Below, piece after piece: positions 61,311-64,000 of a stretch of DNA of 64,000 bases. Source of the DNA: Eubacteriaceae bacterium (lineage in GTDB: Bacteria; Bacillota; Clostridia; Eubacteriales; Anaerofustaceae); the NCBI GenBank assembly GCA_009782515.1, contig WRIY01000011.1, positions 1-64,000 of the forward strand. Direction: 5' to 3'. How positions within the stretch are numbered: position 1 is the stretch's first letter; each line of letters opens with the position of its first letter. The notes under the pieces were generated by a model. That model did not search any database. It was not told the DNA's origin and saw nothing but the letters and a program-made list of their open reading frames with translations. A program made the translations under genes and the position numbers.

Positions 61311-61991
61311 TTAGCACTCAAACATGTAACCACTGCCCCAAATTGTTTTGATAAAGCGCGGCTCATTTGGGAGCGCTTCAAGTTTTTCGCGCAGATGGCG
61401 TATATGCACGCTCAGTGTCCCATCTCCGATAAATGTGTCTCCCCAAACCTTCTCTAAAAGCTCATCTTTTGTAATTGGCTTTCCCTGGTTTTCGATTAAA
61501 TAAAGCAGCAGCCTTAATTCCAGCGGCTTAAGCTTTACAGGCTCTCCCGCGCGCATGACTCTTTCAAGATTCATGTCAACCTCAACATCGCCGAAACTTA
61601 TAGCCGGCTGCAGCTTTTGGCTTTGAGACAAAGTGTTTCGCTTCAAAACAGCTTTTGTCTTGGCAAGCAATACTGCCATTGAAAACGGCTTTGTAATATA
61701 GTCATCGCCACCAATGCCGAATGCTGCTAATGCATCATCAACAGTATTGCGGGCACTGATAAAGATGATCGGCACTTCAGAAGTCTCGCGCACCTTTTTG
61801 CATAGCTCAAAGCCTGTCTGGTTGCCCAGATTCACATCCAGCAAGATAACCGCTGGTTTTTTTTCAGCAATCGCTTTTAGGCCTGCTTCATAATCCACTG
61901 CATATTCGCAGCTTAGATCAAACAAGCTAAAATACTCGCAAATCGTTTCAGCAATGTTGATGTCATCGTCAATTATCAGGCATTCAAGCAA
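61311..61991 (-). CDS. OmpR-family response regulator
   Basis: 226 residues. Receiver domain with acidic IIDDDINIAE, phospho-acceptor Asp52 (ILLDVNLG), FISA and Lys101 (DDYITKPF); C-terminal winged helix with LKPLELRLLLYLIENQGKPITKDELL and RHLREKLEALPNEPRFIKTIWGSGY, of which VHIRHLREKLEALPNEPRFI marks the recognition helix. Precedes its kinase and is divergent from an ABC transporter 132 nt away, as in antimicrobial-peptide sensing modules. Confidence 0.94.
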   Translation of the reverse strand: MLECLIIDDDINIAETICEYFSLFDLSCEYAVDYEAGLKAIAEKKPAVILLDVNLGNQTGFELCKKVRETSEVPIIFISARNTVDDALAAFGIGGDDYITKPFSMAVLLAKTKAVLKRNTLSQSQKLQPAISFGDVEVDMNLERVMRAGEPVKLKPLELRLLLYLIENQGKPITKDELLEKVWGDTFIGDGTLSVHIRHLREKLEALPNEPRFIKTIWGSGYMFEC

Positions 61992-62027
61992 AGCGCCACA
62001 TCCTTTTTGGTAAGAAATTGATAAGAA

Positions 62028-62047
62028 TTTAACAAGCTGCTGTTAAA
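62028..62047. promoter_or_regulatory. Palindrome between response regulator and ABC genes
   Basis: TTTAACA (62028-62034) and TGTTAAA (62041-62047), 6 nt apart, in the divergent promoter region. A natural site for the response regulator to control the ABC genes, its own gene, or both. Confidence 0.5.
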
Positions 62048-62123
62048 GCAATCGGATAATATCTACAGCATAATATAACCATCACATGGATACAAGCAAC
62101 ACAAAGAAATAGAGAATGGGCTA

Positions 62124-62879
62124 ATGATATCAATAATAAAAACAAATAAACTGTGCAAATCTTTTTCCATAGGCGGAAAACAGCTTCATGTCATTAAGAA
62201 CCTTGACCTTGAAATTGAAAAAGGCGCCTTCACTGTTGTAATGGGCAGTTCAGGGAGTGGCAAAACTACGCTGCTATATTCGATTTCAGGTATGGATACG
62301 CCTTCGCTCGGCGAAGTATGGTTCAACGGCGAGAATATCGCAAAGCTGTCAAATGATGAGCTTGCTGTGTTCAGGCGCAAAAACTGCGGCTTCGTTTTCC
62401 AGCAAATACACCTTATGGACAATATGAGCGTTATGGACAATGTCCTCGCGTGCGGATTGCTTCTGACGAATGACAAAAAGGCTATCGAAGTGCGCGCTGC
62501 AGGGCTTCTTGCCCAAGTAAAGCTGGGCGAGGATCTATGGCACAAGTTCCCGAGCCAGCTCTCAGGCGGTGAAGCGCAGCGCGTTGGCATAGTTCGCGCT
62601 CTTATCAATGATCCTGCATTGCTTTTTGCTGATGAGCCAACAGGCGCGCTTGACTCTGCCTCGAGCTCAGCAGTTATGGATGTTATGAATGAACTTCACG
62701 AACGAGGCCAGAGCATCGTTATGGTTACGCATGAGCCAAAAATCGCAGCGCGCGGCGACAGAATAATTTATCTGCGTGACGGCGCAGTTGTCGGCGAGCT
62801 TGGGCTCGCGCAATACTCCGGGGACGAAAAAACACAGCGCATGGAAAAGCTGCAGATGTTTCTTGATAGGATGGGATGA
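62124..62879 (+). CDS. ABC transporter ATP-binding protein, MacB/BceA/LolD type
   Basis: 251 residues. [18 protein letters not shown] is Walker [19 protein letters not shown] the Q-loop region, [15 protein letters not shown] the signature, [16 protein letters not shown] Walker B, and VMVTHEP the H-loop. The EPTGALD pattern defines the MacB/Bce class, whose partners are FtsX-type permeases; the next gene, 4 nt on, is one. Probably peptide-antibiotic or envelope-stress transport controlled by the adjacent two-component system. Confidence 0.93.
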   Translation: MISIIKTNKLCKSFSIGGKQLHVIKNLDLEIEKGAFTVVMGSSGSGKTTLLYSISGMDTPSLGEVWFNGENIAKLSNDELAVFRRKNCGFVFQQIHLMDNMSVMDNVLACGLLLTNDKKAIEVRAAGLLAQVKLGEDLWHKFPSQLSGGEAQRVGIVRALINDPALLFADEPTGALDSASSSAVMDVMNELHERGQSIVMVTHEPKIAARGDRIIYLRDGAVVGELGLAQYSGDEKTQRMEKLQMFLDRMG

Positions 62880-62883
62880 AGCC

Positions 62884-64000
62884 ATGAAAAAAACGGTTCA
62901 CATAGCGAAAGCTAATATTCTGAGGCATAAAGGCGCATCTATTTCGCTGTTTATAATCATATTAGTGGTTGCATTGCTCGCAACGCTTAGCCTTAGCGTA
63001 CTGCTCGGGCTCAAAACGAACTATATTGAAGTCATGGAGAGTTCAGACTGTTTTCACAGCATGTTTTTGCTAACCAGAGATATATATAATGCATCTTTTG
63101 AGGATATCATAAAAAACGACAGCCGAGTCTGCCAATATGAAATAACACAAGTGCTATCCCCAAGCAGTGTAGTCGCAAACCTCTGGGGGGATGGAGATAT
63201 TAGGGCAGTCATATTCAGCTTGGATGAGCCGCTTAAAATCTCCTCGCCAAAGATAGTTAAGGAGGATGCCTCTGTTCCAAGAGACAAGGCTATCTATCTT
63301 TCTGGCTATGCCAAAGGCCTGGGCTATGAAATTGGCGATGAGTTCACAATGCTTTATAGGAATAAGCCGATTAGCTTTATAATAGCTGGTTTTTTTGAAT
63401 CAAATGAGCTCTTGACGATAAACATGACAAGTGCAATGAGGTTCTTTGTGCCAGGTGAATGCTATGAGGCGCTACAGCAAAAATTTGACAGCTGCGTGTG
63501 GATTACAGCTAGATTTTTTGATATAGGGGATGCGCCAAGCTTTAACCGCAGCTTTGCATCAGAGATTGATGTTGAGCTCATCGATTTTCCTTTTGCAATG
63601 GACATATATGCAATCCAAACGGGAGTGATGTCAATGATTGCAATCTTTCCAGCAATCCTCATGGCTTTCGCAGTGCTGATTGCGCTTATCGCTATGTTTG
63701 CCATACGCTTTCGCGTTACAAGCAATATAGAGGACAGCATGCACGAGATCGGAGTGCTAAAAGCTTCTGGCTACACAAACAGCCAGATCATCGCCTGCTA
63801 TATCATGGAATATGCAGCAGTTTCTATTCCTGCAGCATTGCTTGGGGCAATAGGGGCTGTGCCTTTATTGCCTTTCGTCAGGCAAGCTGTTTCATCAGTT
63901 AGCGGAATATTGTGGTCGTTCAAAACGAATCTTTCAGCCGGGATAGTCTCCGCACTCGTTTTGGCTGCTGTTTTGCTTTCTATGGTTCTGCGGGCAAGCA
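62884..64000 (+). CDS. FtsX-type ABC permease, 3' end outside the window
   Basis: Open from the ATG at 62884 to the window edge (372 codons, incomplete). An N-terminal helix (ASISLFIIILVVALLATLSL) is followed by an extracellular domain of some 190 residues, then helices FPAILMAFAVLIALIAMFAI and a second pair; the loop EIGVLKASGYTNSQIIACYI is the FtsX-domain signature that contacts the ATPase. Starts 4 nt after the ATPase stop. Confidence 0.88.
   Translation, partial: MKKTVHIAKANILRHKGASISLFIIILVVALLATLSLSVLLGLKTNYIEVMESSDCFHSMFLLTRDIYNASFEDIIKNDSRVCQYEITQVLSPSSVVANLWGDGDIRAVIFSLDEPLKISSPKIVKEDASVPRDKAIYLSGYAKGLGYEIGDEFTMLYRNKPISFIIAGFFESNELLTINMTSAMRFFVPGECYEALQQKFDSCVWITARFFDIGDAPSFNRSFASEIDVELIDFPFAMDIYAIQTGVMSMIAIFPAILMAFAVLIALIAMFAIRFRVTSNIEDSMHEIGVLKASGYTNSQIIACYIMEYAAVSIPAALLGAIGAVPLLPFVRQAVSSVSGILWSFKTNLSAGIVSALVLAAVLLSMVLRAS

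Noticed and set aside
1-64000. rRNA, tRNA, prophage or plasmid-origin features
   Set aside because: None were recognised on either strand. Without a covariance search a tRNA could still be missed, but nothing suggested one.

Overview
The window reads as chromosome of an anaerobic, Gram-positive-type bacterium, most likely a clostridial Bacillota. Supporting genes are a desulfoferrodoxin (superoxide reductase), a four-subunit 2-oxoacid:ferredoxin oxidoreductase, a LytR-CpsA-Psr / TagA wall-glycopolymer set, a response regulator/kinase next to a FtsX-type ABC transporter, and heavy use of cobalamin (cbiB, a CobN-type chelatase, two cobalamin riboswitches). No rRNA, tRNA or CRISPR array was recognised. 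Both UGA and UAA/UAG serve as stops.

Layout. 0-4.6 kb: a scrambled TnpB remnant with a hairpin-rich 3' flank, an SsuABC/TauABC-type importer, and a gene-poor stretch that may be a decayed insertion sequence. 4.6-9.6 kb (minus): a tight seven-gene operon of alcohol dehydrogenase-like protein, P-loop ATPase, KorD-A-B-C-like oxidoreductase and desulfoferrodoxin. 9.9-12.5 kb: thrC-thrB behind a promoter with a palindrome over its -10 box. 12.5-17 kb (minus): wall-polymer genes. 17-24 kb: a COG0523 GTPase with a His-rich partner behind a structured leader, a phosphoglycerate-mutase-like protein with cbiB, a cysteine-rich 16-residue-repeat protein, and two tandem DUF1638 genes. 24-25.6 kb: a secreted repeat protein.

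26-59 kb is an accessory methyltransferase-type island. It has six URO-D/MtaA-superfamily genes, two GPH-type MFS carriers, an alpha-alpha-toroid-like protein, an arsenite methyltransferase (ArsM) with a DUF5714 partner, a duplicated small 33-residue-repeat protein, an intact-looking 1,619-bp insertion sequence with 7-bp target duplications, a riboswitch-controlled CobN-type chelatase, and a riboswitch-controlled exporter-fold ABC pair whose first gene has an in-frame UGA and whose second has a probable frameshift at its start. No corrinoid-binding protein or RamA-type activase was seen, so the methyl carrier must be encoded elsewhere or the enzymes do something else. The last 5 kb holds a two-component system divergent from an ABC ATPase/permease pair; the permease runs off the window.

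Working model (inference): GPH carriers bring in small methylated or carboxylated substrates, the URO-D-like enzymes act on them, and the cobalamin genes support corrinoid supply. ArsM/DUF5714 may be linked to this or merely adjacent. The most unusual items are the URO-D family expansion lacking a corrinoid partner, the exporter-fold ABC pair under a B12 riboswitch, the Cys/His repeat protein, the small duplicated repeat protein, and the alternative-pairing leader of the COG0523 gene.
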